Made by a program: the position numbers and the translations under genes. DNA of 64,000 nt from Paenibacillus_G sp049942825 (GTDB lineage: Bacteria > Bacillota > Bacilli > Paenibacillales > NBRC-103111): positions 5,084,001 to 5,148,000 of the forward strand of contig NZ_CP187970.1 in the NCBI RefSeq assembly GCF_049942825.1, read 5' to 3'. How positions within the stretch are numbered: position 1 is the first letter of the stretch; each line of letters begins with the position of its first letter. The notes under the pieces were generated by a model, which saw only the letters and a program-made list of their open reading frames with translations, made no database searches and had not been told where the DNA came from. This document shows, one piece after another, positions 35,036 to 43,421 of this stretch.

Positions 35036-35111
35036 GAATGAACCCTTCCTTTCGTGATCCGAGCATGATGATGGAAGCCGGCCGAAAATTCAACTTTACA
35101 GCCTCCCAATG

Positions 35112-35131
35112 TACTGTAATAATTACGAATA
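35112..35131 (-). promoter_or_regulatory. Zur box 80 bases upstream of the cntA-like gene
   Basis: The core GTAATAATTAC (35116-35126 on the plus strand) is identical to that upstream of cntL, flanked by TTCG on the minus strand as in Zur sites. No strong -35 is evident beside it, so it may be a second operator on the transcript from the promoter near 35360 or belong to a weak second promoter. Confidence 0.72.
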
Positions 35132-35147
35132 TGTGTCGCGCCTGAGT

Positions 35148-35303
35148 TCAGCCTTGGTAAGACTGTATCGAGCGGATGGGAGTTGCCGTTTCCACTTCAT
35201 GACGCAGATGGGGTGCTTGGGGGCCGTCACCGCCTGCTATGCTCCGGCAGGAACTGCACTGGAGACAAGAAATGTTGGGCTGCCCGTGGATTCGAATGAT
35301 CAT
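35148..35303 (-). CDS. Putative 51-residue Cys-rich protein between two Zur boxes
   Basis: The frame begins at an ATG about 48 bases after the predicted start of the Zur-controlled promoter and ends before the second Zur box. The peptide contains NISCLQCSSCRS (CxxCxxC) and a His pair (HLRHE), suggestive of zinc binding. The ribosome binding site is weak (AGGTGCAGGCCCAGG). It could be a small zinc-responsive protein, a leader peptide or a chance frame in a ~310-base leader. Confidence 0.3.
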   Translation of the reverse strand: MIIRIHGQPNISCLQCSSCRSIAGGDGPQAPHLRHEVETATPIRSIQSYQG

Positions 35304-35336
35304 CCTGGGCCTGCACCTATGTATGCATCCATAATT

Positions 35337-35387
35337 AAACGTAATTATTACTATTTGAGTATAGCAGGCCTCCTTTCCACCTGTCAA
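35337..35387 (-). promoter_or_regulatory. Zur-controlled promoter of the importer operon
   Basis: On the minus strand a consensus TTGACA (35382-35387) and TATACT (35358-35363) are separated by 18 bases. The Zur box AAACGTAATTATTACTATTT (plus-strand view, 35337-35356, core GTAATTATTAC) covers the expected transcription start. This is a textbook repressor position. The leader to the cntA-like start codon would be about 310 bases. Confidence 0.85.
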
Positions 35388-35595
35388 TAGCGAATTTCCC
35401 TCCGATTTCCAAGCCGTCCGGCGGACAGCCCTGCATCCGGGTCGTCCAAACCGGCCGGGCAGGAACGGCAGACCGGCCTTCGTCTTCCCCTTTTGCCTCG
35501 GCCGTTGGGTACAAACTGTTCCATAGATATGCCGGCTTTCCTGCGAATATGCGCCGTCTCCCAACCCCATACGCCGAATCCAAATTCTAAAATAC
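35388..35595. other. Intergenic stretch without a recognisable gene
   Basis: Between the importer promoter and the terminator of the next gene no frame has a ribosome binding site or known protein. Confidence 0.4.
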
Positions 35596-35622
35596 CCAAA
35601 AGACCGCCTGAGATTGGCGGCC
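35596..35622 (-). terminator. Rho-independent terminator
   Basis: On the minus strand GGCCGCC-AATCTCA-GGCGGTC forms a 7-bp stem followed by TTTT, downstream of the FAD oxidoreductase gene. Confidence 0.7.
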
Positions 35623-35734
35623 TTATGGCACGATGCTCCGGCAATTCCGGATACTCCACTGCGAACAGCTTTGGGGGATAGCCTGCGGCGAACCGGTCAG
35701 CTCCTTATATTTTGCGGAAAATCAGCTTCTCCTG

Positions 35735-36976
35735 TCACGAACCCAGTCCCTGCAGCAGCTCCCCGACCAGCCGCTCGAAATCCTGCGGCTCATTCGCATA
35801 GTTGTACATGCCAAGGAATGCCTTCACCGCTTCGGGATGAGCGCCGATCAAATGGTTGACCGCCGTCTGCTCGGGGGTGAACGGCATGTTCTTCGTATAG
35901 AGGCACGCCATGCCGAAGCGCGTCATTGTCTTCGCCTCCATCGTGCCGTTGTACTCCTCCCGCATCCGGTCCCAGGAGGACGACCAATCCGGATGCGACG
36001 CCAGAATATCCGCCAGCACCCGGCCGCCGGTCATCGCATCGTACATCCCTTGGCCGACGGCCGGATCCTTGAACGACAGCGCATCGCCGAGCAGCGACCA
36101 GCCGGGTCCCATGCCGTCCCACCAGTCATTATCATAGCCGAGCAGCCCCTTCACACTGCCGTGTAAGCGTGCCTGCGCCAGGCGCTGCGGGAAGCTCAGA
36201 TGCGGGAATGCCTCGTCTGCCAGCTCGCGGAACGCCTGCTCGACATCCTGTGCAAACCGCTCCGTCCGTGCCGTGTCCTCCAGCGGATACATCAGCCCGA
36301 CGACAGCCAGGCCGTCGCTGGTCGGGAAGATGATGGCCAGCTTGTCGCCCTGCTTGTAGAACTCGACGCAGGTCTCCCCCTCCTGCCGGAAGTCTTCGAA
36401 ATAGCCAACAAAGGATGCAAAGTCCGTCGGCACACAGTGCTTCCGTTCACTCTTCACAAGAGAGCGGACCGTGGACCGCCTTCCGTCAGCCCCTACGACC
36501 AGACGCCCCCTGTAGGTCATCCCGGTCCCGTCTTTGTGACGCCCGGCCACGCCGCACACCGCCCCGTTCTCCGTGACGACATCGGTAACGCGGAAGCCGA
36601 GTATGGCCGTGACGCCCTCCTGCGAGGCCGCATGCTCGAACAGCGTCCGATCCAGATGGGTGCGGCGGACGCAGAGGCAGCACGCCTCTCCATTCACAGC
36701 GGGATAATCCCCGTCGATCACCGCATCCTCGAACTGCACATGGGCCCGCTTGTACAGCGGCGACCCGCTCTCCAGCAGCCGGTCCAGCACTCCCATGTCC
36801 CGCAGCCCCGCTACGGCATTGTTGAAAAAATTATGTGTCGAGAGCGTATCACTAGGGAAACCGCCCTTCTCCAGCAGCAGCACCTGCATGCCCTTCTTCG
36901 ACAGCTCATACGCCAGGGAGGAACCGGCTACCCGGGCACCCACGATAATGACGTCGTACGTTTTATCCTTTGTCAT
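35735..36976 (-). CDS. FAD-dependent oxidoreductase (geranylgeranyl-reductase/monooxygenase-like)
   Basis: A 413-residue flavoprotein. The N-terminal Rossmann motif is DVIIVGARVAGSSLAYELSK. The second FAD motif is in SLLGDALSFKDPAVGQGMYD, and RLVVGADGRRSTVR is the conserved DG motif of aromatic hydroxylases and geranylgeranyl reductase-like enzymes. The start is the ATG of MTKDKTYD behind GGAGGGGGAT; 34 extra upstream codons are rejected. The substrate is unknown. It is monocistronic with its own terminator. Confidence 0.85.
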   Translation of the reverse strand: MTKDKTYDVIIVGARVAGSSLAYELSKKGMQVLLLEKGGFPSDTLSTHNFFNNAVAGLRDMGVLDRLLESGSPLYKRAHVQFEDAVIDGDYPAVNGEACCLCVRRTHLDRTLFEHAASQEGVTAILGFRVTDVVTENGAVCGVAGRHKDGTGMTYRGRLVVGADGRRSTVRSLVKSERKHCVPTDFASFVGYFEDFRQEGETCVEFYKQGDKLAIIFPTSDGLAVVGLMYPLEDTARTERFAQDVEQAFRELADEAFPHLSFPQRLAQARLHGSVKGLLGYDNDWWDGMGPGWSLLGDALSFKDPAVGQGMYDAMTGGRVLADILASHPDWSSSWDRMREEYNGTMEAKTMTRFGMACLYTKNMPFTPEQTAVNHLIGAHPEAVKAFLGMYNYANEPQDFERLVGELLQGLGS

Positions 36977-37108
36977 GCTGTTATGATCCCCCTCCGCATT
37001 CAGACACGAATAGCATATGTGCATCGTACCGCGGAGCGCCGTCATGTGACCAGTTACCGGAGTCATGGGGGGCGTCATGCGGAAGATGGCGGCAGCTGGG
37101 AGTCCAAT

Positions 37109-37136
37109 GCAAAAAACCGCGCGGGGCGCGGCTTTG
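37109..37136 (-). terminator. Rho-independent terminator
   Basis: On the minus strand CCGCGC-CCC-GCGCGG is followed by TTTTTT, about 43 bases downstream of the 44-residue protein gene. Confidence 0.85.
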
Positions 37137-37178
37137 CATTCGATTCGTTCCGGAATCAGTTTTGGGCCTGCGAAAAGA

Positions 37179-37313
37179 TTAGGCTTTCTCCTTCGTCGTA
37201 GGAGCCGAGAACTGCTTGAACTGGTTCATCAGCTTGTCGCGGGATTCCTTGTTCCTGAGGAGATAGGCAGCTCCGAGAGCAACGGTCGTCAGCAGTGATT
37301 TTTTGGATACCAT
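37179..37313 (-). CDS. 44-residue hypothetical protein
   Basis: A 44-codon gene with a clear GGAGGGAACAAC ribosome binding site and its own terminator. The N-terminus is mildly hydrophobic (SLLTTVALGAAYLL) and the rest is charged and helical (RNKESRDKLMNQFKQF), so it may be membrane-associated and amphipathic. Small proteins of this type occur in Bacillales, but I cannot name a family. Confidence 0.75.
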   Translation of the reverse strand: MVSKKSLLTTVALGAAYLLRNKESRDKLMNQFKQFSAPTTKEKA

Positions 37314-37515
37314 GTTGTTCCCTCCTAAGCTTGAGTAGTAGTGAGCCTGTCTTCTCTTAGAATTTACCCGCTCCCGCCTGAATGAAACCGTGAATCTGAG
37401 GAAACCCGTGAATCGAGCGAAGCAGATTAGTCGGCTGAGCAGGGAATCGCGCTAATTCGGAAACCGCCCAGCCGCAGCCCCTGCGGCTCAAAAGCATGAT
37501 CCCCGCGCGGCCTCG

Positions 37516-38046
37516 TTAAGCCTCTGCCCCGCCGCCGTTCAGCAGCTTGAAATAGTACACGGTGGCATCCCGGCTCCCGTCAGCGGAGATCGCATACTGC
37601 GGAATCCGGCCGGCCACGGTCCAGCCGAGCGAAAGGTAGAGCTGATTGGAAGGATCGCCTTCCCTCGTATCGAGGATCAGGAGCTCCCTTCCCAGCTCGG
37701 CCGCTTTCCGCTCCGCCTCCTTCATCAGCGCACGGGCGGTTCCATGACGCCGCCAGGACGGATGCACCATCAGCTTCGCAATCTCCGCCCGGTGCACTGC
37801 GTTGGCCCTTCCCGCCAGCTGCAGCTGCACCGTCCCCACGACCCGGCCGCCGGACCGGGCCACCCAGAGCCGGACACCCGGCCCCAGAGCGCCGTCCCAA
37901 TAGCTCTGGGCTTCCTCTCGCTCAAGCGGCGGCAGAAAACCGACGGAAGCGCCGTCATCCACTACGGCGACCAGCAGTTCCACCAGGGCTTCCCGGGTAC
38001 CCGCGTCGAGCGAGTCCAGTTCTTCCAGCGTGCAGGCAGCAGTCAT
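37516..38046 (-). CDS. GNAT-family N-acetyltransferase
   Basis: A 176-residue acetyltransferase with the beta-4/beta-5 core GRVVGTVQLQLA and AEIAKLMVHPSWRRHGTARA (acetyl-CoA loop RRHGTA), then LILDTREGDPSNQLYLSLGW. The AEIAKLMVHP-type motif is typical of the subgroup related to tabtoxin-resistance and aminoglycoside-like acetyltransferases, but the substrate is unknown. The start follows GGAGG. Confidence 0.88.
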   Translation of the reverse strand: MTAACTLEELDSLDAGTREALVELLVAVVDDGASVGFLPPLEREEAQSYWDGALGPGVRLWVARSGGRVVGTVQLQLAGRANAVHRAEIAKLMVHPSWRRHGTARALMKEAERKAAELGRELLILDTREGDPSNQLYLSLGWTVAGRIPQYAISADGSRDATVYYFKLLNGGGAEA

Positions 38047-38115
38047 AGTCAGCCTCCATCTTCATCTTCATTTTTGAACTTAGGATAGGACATCTGTCGC
38101 ATGAGAGCCTTACTC

Positions 38116-38421
38116 TTACGAATATACATTGGCGACCAGGACCACCAGGGCGATGAACAAGGAGACGACGACGAACGACTTCAGCATGCCGGCGATAAAC
38201 TCGTAGACTTCGCTACGCTGCATGCTCTCGAGCCCAAGAAGCCACAAAGCGATCAGCGTGCCGAACATAGCCATGATGCCGAACCGAAGAATCCGGATGA
38301 TATACTCCCTCATCGGCATCCCGATCGAGTCTTCTGCCGGAGTGAACAGAACGGCCAGGCAGATGCCCAGCAGAAAGCTGTACACCGCCCCTTTGACAAG
38401 CCTTTTTTCCACCGCCTGCAC
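38116..38421 (-). CDS. Small three-TM membrane protein
   Basis: 101 residues with three hydrophobic helices (VYSFLLGICLAVLF, FGIMAMFGTLIALWLLGL, FVVVSLFIALVVLVANVY). The start is a GTG behind AAGGAAGTGAG. No domain is recognised. It is transcribed away from the broken alcohol dehydrogenase gene. Confidence 0.7.
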   Translation of the reverse strand: MQAVEKRLVKGAVYSFLLGICLAVLFTPAEDSIGMPMREYIIRILRFGIMAMFGTLIALWLLGLESMQRSEVYEFIAGMLKSFVVVSLFIALVVLVANVYS

Positions 38422-38576
38422 CTCACTTCCTTCTGAACAGCGGGGGGTAATGTATGCCCCGCCTTTTAACTAGAATATTCCATTTGTGAGAATGAAATCA
38501 ACCCCATGCGACCAGGTTGGGACCGGCAAGTCGTCCCGGCGACGCAACGTCTCCGAGCCAGGCTCACGGAATAGAC

Positions 38577-39742
38577 TCATGGCTTCAGCAGCACCTTGAT
38601 CGCGCCGTCTTTTTTCCCGGCGAACAGATCATAAGCCCGCTCCCCCTCATCAAGCGGCAGGCGGTGTGTAATGACATCCGTCGGGTCAATCGCTCCGGCT
38701 CTCACGAGATGATAGAGCTCCGGCATGTAGTGCACGAGAGGTACGCTGCCCATCCGCAGCGTAATGTTACGCTCGAACATGTACCCGAGCGGAAAGGCAT
38801 GATAGAGCATGCCGTAAAAGCCCGTAAGCTGCACCGTCCCGCCCTTGCGCACCATCTGGATGGCCATGCGCAGGGGACCGAGCGTTCCGCCCTGCAGCTT
38901 CAGTGCCGTCTCGACTTTCTCCAGCACGGATTTTTTGCCGTCCATGCCGACGCAGTCGATCACGACATCGGCCCCTCCCTTCGTGATATCCTTGATGTGC
39001 TCCTCCAGTTTGTCCGTCTCATCAAAGTTGAAGGTCTCCACGACGTTCGTCGCCTTGGCGTGCTCGAGCCGGTACGGGATATGGTCGACCGCGATGATGC
39101 GCGCCGCCCCCTTGAGCCTCGCACACTTCTGGGTCAGCAGGCCGACCGGCCAGCAGCCGAGCACGACCACGGTATCCCCCGGCATCACGCCCGCATTCTC
39201 CACGCTCCAATAAGCAGTCGGCAGGATATCCGAGAGGAAGAGCAGCGATTCATCGGTCAGCTCCGATTCCTCCGGAACAGGGAAGGGCATGAAGTTGCCG
39301 TACGGTACGCGCAGCAGCTCGGCCTGGGCGCCGGCGAAGCCGCCGTATTTCTCCGAATAGCCAAGCACCCCTCCCGGCTCCCCGAACGCACTGGTTTTGT
39401 GATACATTGTCACACAGGCTCTCAAGGTCGCTGCGACAGTAGCGGCATCCCCCGCACGCCACAGTTGCGGGAATAATGACGCGGTCCCCTTTCTTCACCC
39501 GGGTCACCTCCGGCCCGGTCTCCTCTACAATGCCGACAGGCTCATGCCCGATGACATATCCGTCCGGCGTTCCCGGCAGATGTCCGTTATATAGGTGAAG
39601 GTCCGTTATACAGGTGAAGGTCCGTCCCGCAGATCGCTGTGGTCGTGATGCGGACCAGCACATCATCGGCTTTCTCCAGCTTGGCGTCGGGGACCTGGCT
39701 GACGGTGACGCGCTTTGCGCCTTGGTAGGTTACGGCTTTCAT
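38577..39742 (-). pseudogene. Zinc-dependent alcohol dehydrogenase, broken by two frameshifts
   Basis: The N-terminus (from the ATG at 39742, MKAVTYQGAK, with ICGTDLHLYNG, catalytic zinc Cys) runs into a stop at 39587-39589. The cause is a 19-bp tandem duplication (39582-39600 and 39601-39619) that shifts the frame by one. A second frame carries the GHEP region and structural-zinc cysteines (VACGGCRYCRSDLESLC). A third frame, from about 39420, carries the Rossmann half (VLGCWPVGLLTQKCARL) to the end. So there is a second net +1 shift near 39415. No intact product is possible without frameshifting. Confidence 0.88.
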
Positions 39743-40034
39743 GGTTGACTCTCCCTTCGGTCCGACAGGAATGGTGTGGAACCCGGCTGGGTCCCCCTGT
39801 TATTACACCCGATCCAGCCGATTGCAACCTCTGCAGAGGTCTTCCTTCGCCCCCCGGCTATCTGCCGCCTTTCCCTTCCTCGTACGGACACCTGAAATTC
39901 CGGCACCCGATCCTAACTTCGAAGCCCTGTAAATCCGCCTCCCTTTTCCTATAATGAGTGGGAGGAGGTGAGCAGCGAGTTTTTATGTAACCGCTTTATT
40001 CTAAAAGTTTACTTATGAGATGGAGGTATAAGTC

Positions 40035-41339
40035 ATGTCCCGTCCCGTTCCCAAAGCCGTCCTAGCCGCCGTGCTTGCGGCATCCCTATCCGCTTCCGCC
40101 GTCCCCGCAGCAGAAGCCGCCCCCACCGATTCGTGGAATCTCGTCTGGAGCGACGAGTTCAGCGGGGCGAACGGCTCCGCCCCCGACAGCGCCAAATGGT
40201 CCTACGACCTCGGCACCGGCATCAACGGAGGCTGGGGCAACAATGAGCGCCAGTATTATACCGACTCCCGAAAGAACTCCTACATCCAGGACGGTAGGCT
40301 GGTCATCAAAGCGCTCGCCGAATCGTACGGCGGCCGCAATTACACCTCCGCCCGCCTCGTTACAAGGAACAAGGGAGACTGGACCTACGGACGGATGGTC
40401 GTCCGCGCGAAGCTTCCAGCGGGGAGCCCGGCGCAGCTGCAGGGCATCTGGCCGGCGATCTGGATGCTGCCGACCGACAATGTATACGGTACATGGCCGG
40501 TCAGCGGCGAGATCGACATCATGGAGATGGTCGGCCGCGAATCGGCTTCGGCCGCCTCGCAGAAGGTATGGGGCACCCTGCACTTCGGCAACCCGTGGAA
40601 GTACATCAACAGTTCTTATACGATCACCAATAACAGCACCAACGGGGGCTTCCATGACTATGCGGTGGAGTGGGACCCCGACCAGATCCGCTGGTATGTC
40701 GACAATCAGCTCTTCCAGACCCGCTCCGCCTCCGAGTGGTACAGCTCCGGCGGCGCCTCGCCCGCTCCGTTCAACCAGCGCTTCCACCTGCTGCTGAACC
40801 TTGCCGTCGGCGGAGACTGGCCGGGCGACCCCACCGCCTCGACCGTCCTGCCGCAGACGATGGAAGTCGACTACGTGCGGGTGTACCAGCGGCCGGCCTC
40901 CTCCGGTGTGGTGTCCGGTGCGAACTATAAGCTCATCAACGTGAACAGCGGCAAAGCGCTGGACGTCTCTTCCGCAGGAACAGCCAACGGCACCAACGTG
41001 GACGTATGGACCGACAACGGCACGGGGGCACAGCAGTGGCAGGCGCTCAGCAACGGCGACGGCACGTTCCGCCTCGTCAATCTGAACAGCGGCAAGGCGC
41101 TGGATGTGGCAGGCGCAGGCACGGCCGACGGCACGAACGTGGCGATCTGGGAGGTGAACGGGTCCGCCGCACAGAAATGGCAGTTCATCTCCAATGCGGA
41201 CGGCACATTCAAGCTTATCAACCCGAACAGCGGCAAGGCGCTGGATGTGGCGGGCGCCGGCACCGGCGACGGGACGAATGTGCAGATCGCCTGGGATAAC
41301 GGCTCCGCCGCCCAAAAGTGGCGCCTCGTCAGGCTCTGA
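40035..41339 (+). CDS. Secreted GH16 beta-glucanase with ricin-type lectin domain
   Basis: A 434-residue exported glycoside hydrolase. A signal peptide runs to about residue 28 (AAEAA). The GH16 domain spans about 32-290, with catalytic motif GEIDIME (nucleophile Glu159, acid/base Glu164), typical of laminarinases and lichenases. The C-terminal ricin-B/CBM13-like domain (about 295-434) has three DNA-level repeats of about 45 residues, each ending in QxW (GAQQWQ, AAQKWQ, AAQKWR). It probably degrades beta-1,3- or beta-1,3-1,4-glucans outside the cell. The start follows GGAGGTATAAGTC. Confidence 0.93.
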   Translation: MSRPVPKAVLAAVLAASLSASAVPAAEAAPTDSWNLVWSDEFSGANGSAPDSAKWSYDLGTGINGGWGNNERQYYTDSRKNSYIQDGRLVIKALAESYGGRNYTSARLVTRNKGDWTYGRMVVRAKLPAGSPAQLQGIWPAIWMLPTDNVYGTWPVSGEIDIMEMVGRESASAASQKVWGTLHFGNPWKYINSSYTITNNSTNGGFHDYAVEWDPDQIRWYVDNQLFQTRSASEWYSSGGASPAPFNQRFHLLLNLAVGGDWPGDPTASTVLPQTMEVDYVRVYQRPASSGVVSGANYKLINVNSGKALDVSSAGTANGTNVDVWTDNGTGAQQWQALSNGDGTFRLVNLNSGKALDVAGAGTADGTNVAIWEVNGSAAQKWQFISNADGTFKLINPNSGKALDVAGAGTGDGTNVQIAWDNGSAAQKWRLVRL

Positions 41340-41436
41340 CGGTTCAGGGTAATGTACGCTTTTTGTTCCAACTCACGTTCCATGGGCATATGCTTAGGCG
41401 TAAGAACCAAATCGCCCCGAAGGAGTGGAATGGAAC

Positions 41437-41934
41437 ATGGCCAAACCGAACGCAGGGTACCCGGCTCACCTGGCCTGGCATGAGACGCTGGAGCTGCATG
41501 AGCTGGTCGCTTTTCAGAGCGCCCAACTGGTCTCGTTCAAGAAGAAGCTGCCGACACTGCATGACCCCGGTCTGCGGGCACTCTACACCGAAGCGGTCGC
41601 CAGCCTGACGAAGAACCTCACCGAGCTGCTCGCCTTCTATCCCAAAGCGCCGTCCGCCCACCGGGACAGCAAGGATGACGTGGAGCTGCCGGATGTGGAG
41701 TCGGCCCAGCTGCTCGGCATCATGAAGACGGCGGTACGCAACTACGCCATCGCCGTTACAGAGACGGCGACGCCCCAGCTGCGCGATACGTTCGTGAAGC
41801 ACCTGAATGCGGCGATCGCCCTGCACGCTAAAGTGTTCGACTTCATGTACGAGCGCGGCTACTACCCGGCCTACAACCTCGACCAGCTGCTGGCCGGCGA
41901 CGTGAAGAACGCCACGCGCGCCATACAGCTGTAG
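41437..41934 (+). CDS. CotF-like spore coat family protein
   Basis: A 165-residue helical protein (HLAWHETLELHELVAFQSAQ, then NAAIALHAKVFDFMYERGYY) resembling Bacillales CotF/coat-associated ferritin-like proteins. The ATG of MAKPNAG was chosen over an upstream in-frame GTG because the GTG lies within the AAGGAGTGG ribosome binding site. A terminator lies downstream. Confidence 0.75.
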   Translation: MAKPNAGYPAHLAWHETLELHELVAFQSAQLVSFKKKLPTLHDPGLRALYTEAVASLTKNLTELLAFYPKAPSAHRDSKDDVELPDVESAQLLGIMKTAVRNYAIAVTETATPQLRDTFVKHLNAAIALHAKVFDFMYERGYYPAYNLDQLLAGDVKNATRAIQL

Positions 41935-42081
41935 TTCAGGCGGCGCCCCTGCCGGGTGTATGGGCTGGAGGATGGCATCGGCGTAGAAAAGCCGATCCCC
42001 TTCTTGCGTCCTGCTGACCGCAGCTCCGGAGGGGACGATTCATACGGCTGCTGCATGAGCCGATCCCAAACACATACCCCA

Positions 42082-42120
42082 AAGAAGCCGGCTGCGCTGC
42101 TGACCGGCTTCTTTGTGATT
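42082..42120 (+). terminator. Rho-independent terminator
   Basis: AAGAAGCCGG and CCGGCTTCTT form a 10-bp stem with a 12-base loop (42082-42112), followed by a T-rich tract. It follows the coat protein gene by about 150 bases. Confidence 0.75.
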
Positions 42121-42314
42121 TTTGCGGTGTGGCGCGGGGAGCTGTCATGCCGTGGGCGAGGCCGGGCGGCTGCAAGCGCGCATGCCTTCCGTTAATACAC
42201 TTAACATGGCATTGGCAGCCCTTTAGCAAGGTCCTGCAGGAAAACAAGCCGGCATGGCAGCTGCTATCGAAGAAACGGGCTGCCCCAGCCGCATGCCAGG
42301 GCCGGAACGCAGCA

Positions 42315-42351
42315 AAAGGGCCGGCATCCCTTGACGGGAGGCCGACCCTTT
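42315..42351 (-). terminator. Rho-independent terminator of thiM
   Basis: The arms AAAGGGCCGGC and GCCGACCCTTT with an inner CCC/GGG form a long imperfect stem. On the minus strand it is followed by TTTT, about 90 bases after the thiM stop. Confidence 0.65.
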
Positions 42352-42442
42352 CGCCTATTGCTGCTCATACTGCTCTATTGTTCGTCTAGCAGCCGCTCCC
42401 TGCCGCAAACCGGGTGTACCGGAATACATTCCTTCCGCCGGC

Positions 42443-43276
42443 TTACCAGGCAGTGACCCTTGGCTCCGCTCCGGGCGGCTGCAGGTCGGCGCTGCCCGTC
42501 AAGTGCAGCTGATCGAGCAGCTCGGTCTGGAACCGGCCCGGGCGGTCCGCACCCGAGAGCGCGACAGCCCTTTCGGCTGCGGCCGAGTAGAAGGCCAGCG
42601 CCGATACGGCCGCAAGCACGCCGTCAGGCTCTACGGCAGCGAACGCTCCGATGACTGACGTCAGCAGGCAGCCTGTGCCGGTGACCTTCGTCAGCAGCGG
42701 CGTGCCTCCGCCGACCCGGTACGTGCGCTGCCCGTCGCTGACCCAGTCCTCGGGTCCGGTCACGACCGTGATGCAGCCGAGCGTCCGGGAAGCCTGCACC
42801 ACCAGCGCCGCAAGCTGCTCGCCGCTGCCTCCGGCCGAGTCGACGCCCTTGATGTCCCACGGGATGCCAATCACGTTGGCGACTTCCGCCGCATTGCCCC
42901 GGAGGATCGATACGCCGGGATCCCGAACGAGACTTCGGGCGGTCTCCGTCCGGTAAGGCGTGGCTCCCGCTCCGACCGGATCGAACACGACCGGGACGCC
43001 ATGGGCACGGGCGGAGCGGCCAGCCAGCCGCATAGAGGCCACCACCGTCTCATCGAGCGTTCCCATATTGAGCACGAGGGCTCCGGCGATCCGTGCCATA
43101 TCCGCAACTTCTTCCGCCGCGTAAGCCATTACCGGCGAAGCGCCGAGCGCAAGCAGCCCGTTGGCCGTAACATTCGTAACCACCACATTCGTGATATTAT
43201 GAACCAGCGGACTTCTCTCCCTCACCCGCTCCAGTACGCTGCCGATTCTCTCCATATCCATATCCGTCATCCCCAT
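42443..43276 (-). CDS. thiM: Hydroxyethylthiazole kinase
   Basis: A 277-residue ThiM that phosphorylates 4-methyl-5-(2-hydroxyethyl)thiazole for thiamine salvage. Hallmarks are SPLVHNITNVVVTNVTANGL at the N-terminus, VVFDPVGAGATPYR, ILRGNAAEVANVIG and the ATP/anion-hole loop TKVTGTGCLLTSVIGAF with the catalytic Cys. Several in-frame ATGs lie within the first eight codons; the first is used here. It stands alone, without thiE or thiD and without a visible TPP riboswitch, so it is probably not controlled by thiamine pyrophosphate in the usual way. Confidence 0.95.
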   Translation of the reverse strand: MGMTDMDMERIGSVLERVRERSPLVHNITNVVVTNVTANGLLALGASPVMAYAAEEVADMARIAGALVLNMGTLDETVVASMRLAGRSARAHGVPVVFDPVGAGATPYRTETARSLVRDPGVSILRGNAAEVANVIGIPWDIKGVDSAGGSGEQLAALVVQASRTLGCITVVTGPEDWVSDGQRTYRVGGGTPLLTKVTGTGCLLTSVIGAFAAVEPDGVLAAVSALAFYSAAAERAVALSGADRPGRFQTELLDQLHLTGSADLQPPGAEPRVTAW

Positions 43277-43305
43277 TAACCTGTTATTGGTGCTGCTTGT
43301 CCCTG

Positions 43306-43334
43306 ATAATACGCTCTTCCGCTGCAGGGGTCAA
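43306..43334 (-). promoter_or_regulatory. SigA promoter of thiM
   Basis: On the minus strand TTGACC (43329-43334), 17 bases, TATTAT (43306-43311). The leader to the start codon is only about 20-25 bases, too short for a TPP riboswitch. Confidence 0.7.
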
Positions 43335-43344
43335 GACCGCGTAA

Positions 43345-43380
43345 TTTGCTCCTCCGTCCGTATAGTTGTATAATACAACT
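43345..43380 (+). promoter_or_regulatory. P450 promoter with perfect 17-bp palindromic operator
   Basis: A -35-like TTTGCT (43345-43350) and a perfect TATAAT (43369-43374) are separated by 18 bases. The palindrome AGTTGTAT-A-ATACAACT (43364-43380) is centred on the -10 box. Its TTGTATAATACAA form is typical of MarR/OhrR-type operators. A MarR-family gene lies 2.5 kb away at 45909, but its own upstream region lacks this palindrome. Confidence 0.72.
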
Positions 43381-43421
43381 GAATGCATTTATTCCCATAT
43401 TACGCATAAGGAGGAATACTT

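Noticed and set aside
35109..35390. Plus-strand 93-codon frame in the importer promoter region
   Set aside because: It starts inside a Zur box, has no ribosome binding site and runs against the strong promoter.
43277..43340. TPP riboswitch upstream of thiM
   Set aside because: The predicted leader is only about 20-25 bases and none of the conserved thi-box segments is present.
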